Of a stretch of 6,365 nt of DNA, positions 5,444-6,365 are shown in pieces. Source of the stretch: JBFLXN01 sp040755715 [NCBI: Candidatus Edwardsbacteria bacterium]. Lineage in GTDB: Bacteria; Edwardsbacteria; AC1; JBFLXN01. A program made the position numbers and the translations under genes. A model generated the notes under the pieces. That model was given only the letters and a program-made list of their open reading frames with translations, made no database searches and had not been told where the DNA came from. Numbering within the stretch: position 1 is the first letter of the stretch; each line of letters begins with the position of its first letter. Location of the stretch: NCBI GenBank assembly GCA_040755715.1, contig JBFLXN010000158.1:1-6365 (forward strand), given 5' to 3'.

Positions 5444-6193
5444 ATGGTGAGAATTGCTACTAAGAACTTAAATCTATATTATGGTGATTTTCAAGCACTT
5501 AAAGAAATCAATCTGAATGTAGAAGAAAAAAAAATTACTTCTATCATCGGTCCTTCTGGTTGTGGTAAATCTACTCTTCTGAGAGTGTTCAATCGTATGA
5601 ACGACCTGATAGAAGGGGTTGAAACTAAAGGAGAGGTGTTGATTGATGGACAAAATATTTATGATTCAGACATTGATTTAGTTACTCTGCGGAAAAAAGT
5701 AGGGATGGTCTTCCAAAGACCGAATCCATTTCTTCTTTCCATCTTTGAAAATGTTGCCTTTAGTCCAAAAATACATAAATTTAAAGAAAAAAAATTATCT
5801 GAGATAGTTGAACAATCTTTAAAGGCAGTGTTTCTCTGGGATGAATTGAAGGACAAACTTAAAACCTCTGCTCTTAGTCTTTCCTTAGAACAACAACAAC
5901 GACTCTGCATTGCCAGGCTTCTGGCGGTGAAGCCAGAAATACTGCTTATGGATGAACCTTGTTCTGCTTTGGACCCAGTGGCCACTCAAAGGATAGAAGA
6001 ATTGATGTATGCCTTGAAGAAAGACTATACGATTGTAATTGTCACCCACAATATGCAGCAAGCGGCAAGAATTTCAGACGATACTGGTTTTATGCTCTTA
6101 GGAGAGTTAGTTGAATTTGGTAAGACAGAAAATATATTTACGAAACCAAAGGACAAACGAACAGAGGAATATATTTCAGGAAAATATGGATAA
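5444..6193 (+). CDS. pstB: PstB-family phosphate ABC transporter ATPase with altered signature motif (PstB2)
   Basis: This is the second ATPase of the Pst importer, 249 residues, beginning five bases after the first. It looks like classical PstB in most motifs: A-loop YYG (12-14), Walker [10 protein letters not shown] (36-44), Q-loop Q91 in MVFQRPNPF, Walker B ILLMDEP with D170 and E171, D-loop SALD (174-177), and H-loop H202 in VTHNMQQA. The exception is the ABC signature, which reads LSLEQ at 146-150 where LSGGQ is expected, while the following QQRLCIAR is unchanged. It shares the C-terminal [10 protein letters not shown] with the first PstB; the DNA there differs only at synonymous sites, as expected for a conserved family ending. 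The likely ribosome-binding sequence is weak (GGAT at 5433-5436), so reinitiation after pstB1 is probable. It should supply the complete ATP-binding face of a PstB1-PstB2 heterodimer. Confidence 0.93.
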   Translation: MVRIATKNLNLYYGDFQALKEINLNVEEKKITSIIGPSGCGKSTLLRVFNRMNDLIEGVETKGEVLIDGQNIYDSDIDLVTLRKKVGMVFQRPNPFLLSIFENVAFSPKIHKFKEKKLSEIVEQSLKAVFLWDELKDKLKTSALSLSLEQQQRLCIARLLAVKPEILLMDEPCSALDPVATQRIEELMYALKKDYTIVIVTHNMQQAARISDDTGFMLLGELVEFGKTENIFTKPKDKRTEEYISGKYG

Positions 6194-6270
6194 AAATCTC
6201 AAAATGGCGATAAAATAATACGGTGATAAGTTGATATGTAGTTACTGGTGAAGAATCAAGACTTCAATAT

Positions 6271-6303
6271 AACTGGTTCCTGATAAGGGAAGCCAAAGTT
6301 TTT
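6271..6303 (+). terminator. Weak terminator-like hairpin after the pst genes
   Basis: GGTTCC (6275-6280) pairs imperfectly with GGGAAGCC (6287-6294), and AACT (6271-6274) pairs with AGTT (6297-6300) across a small bulge; five T follow or overlap the end (6299-6303). It lies about 80 bp after the last pstB stop. Bulges and the short T-run keep this tentative. The remaining bases of 6194-6365 show no gene, including no phoU start. Confidence 0.3.
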
Positions 6304-6365
6304 GCTCTTTGACATTTTCTATTCTTATTTTCTTTTTCCTTTGCGAGAACGATAAATTCCAAATT

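Noticed and set aside
5659-5985. Minus-strand open frame opposite pstB2 (about 108 codons)
   Set aside because: Antisense to a strongly conserved ATPase, low-complexity serine-rich translation, no domain.
6309-6340. TTGACA as a -35 box of a downstream gene
   Set aside because: No -10-like sequence lies 16-18 bases downstream; the region is pyrimidine-rich without TATAAT-like sequence.

Overview
The window is an AT-rich (roughly 40% GC by eye) bacterial segment with every recognisable gene on the + strand. It holds two functional blocks: the last steps of UMP synthesis (pyrF-pyrE) and a phosphate-specific ABC importer (pstS-pstC-pstA-pstB-pstB). Short intergenic gaps, small palindromic repeats and a tandem pair of divergent PstB ATPases suggest an uncultured anaerobic or candidate-phylum bacterium. 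An Omnitrophota/WOR-type or deltaproteobacterial-grade lineage would fit, but this is an impression from sequence style. PstS carries a lipobox, so phosphate is captured by a membrane-anchored lipoprotein.

Layout. Positions 1-193 hold no gene I can support; they contain a perfect 9-bp hairpin and an unusual leader with a second, unused Shine-Dalgarno-like site. pyrF (194-937) overlaps pyrE (912-1484) by 26 bp, so the two are probably translationally coupled. The 351-bp gap 1485-1835 contains no gene and is almost filled by two abutting MITE-like elements: one bounded by perfect 14-bp inverted repeats (1494-1710), and one bounded by 13-bp near-perfect inverted repeats around a double hairpin (1713-1815). 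pstS (1836-2714) is followed by a 176-bp AT-rich imperfect palindrome with 10-bp tandem repeats. pstC starts at GTG 2891, overlaps pstA by ATGA, and pstA overlaps the first pstB. The second pstB starts 5 bp after the first. No phoU or phoBR is seen; 6194-6365 holds only a weak terminator-like hairpin.

How it works together. PstS delivers phosphate to the PstC-PstA channel, which two different PstB ATPases should power. The most notable feature is that the two PstB proteins carry complementary defects. The upstream one keeps the LSGGQ signature but has lost the Q-loop glutamine and the H-loop histidine. The downstream one keeps Walker A, Q-loop, Walker B and H-loop but its signature has become LSLEQ. 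In a head-to-tail heterodimer all defects fall in one composite ATP site, leaving one complete site. This predicts an obligate asymmetric PstB heterodimer, an arrangement familiar from heterodimeric ABC exporters but unusual for a phosphate importer.
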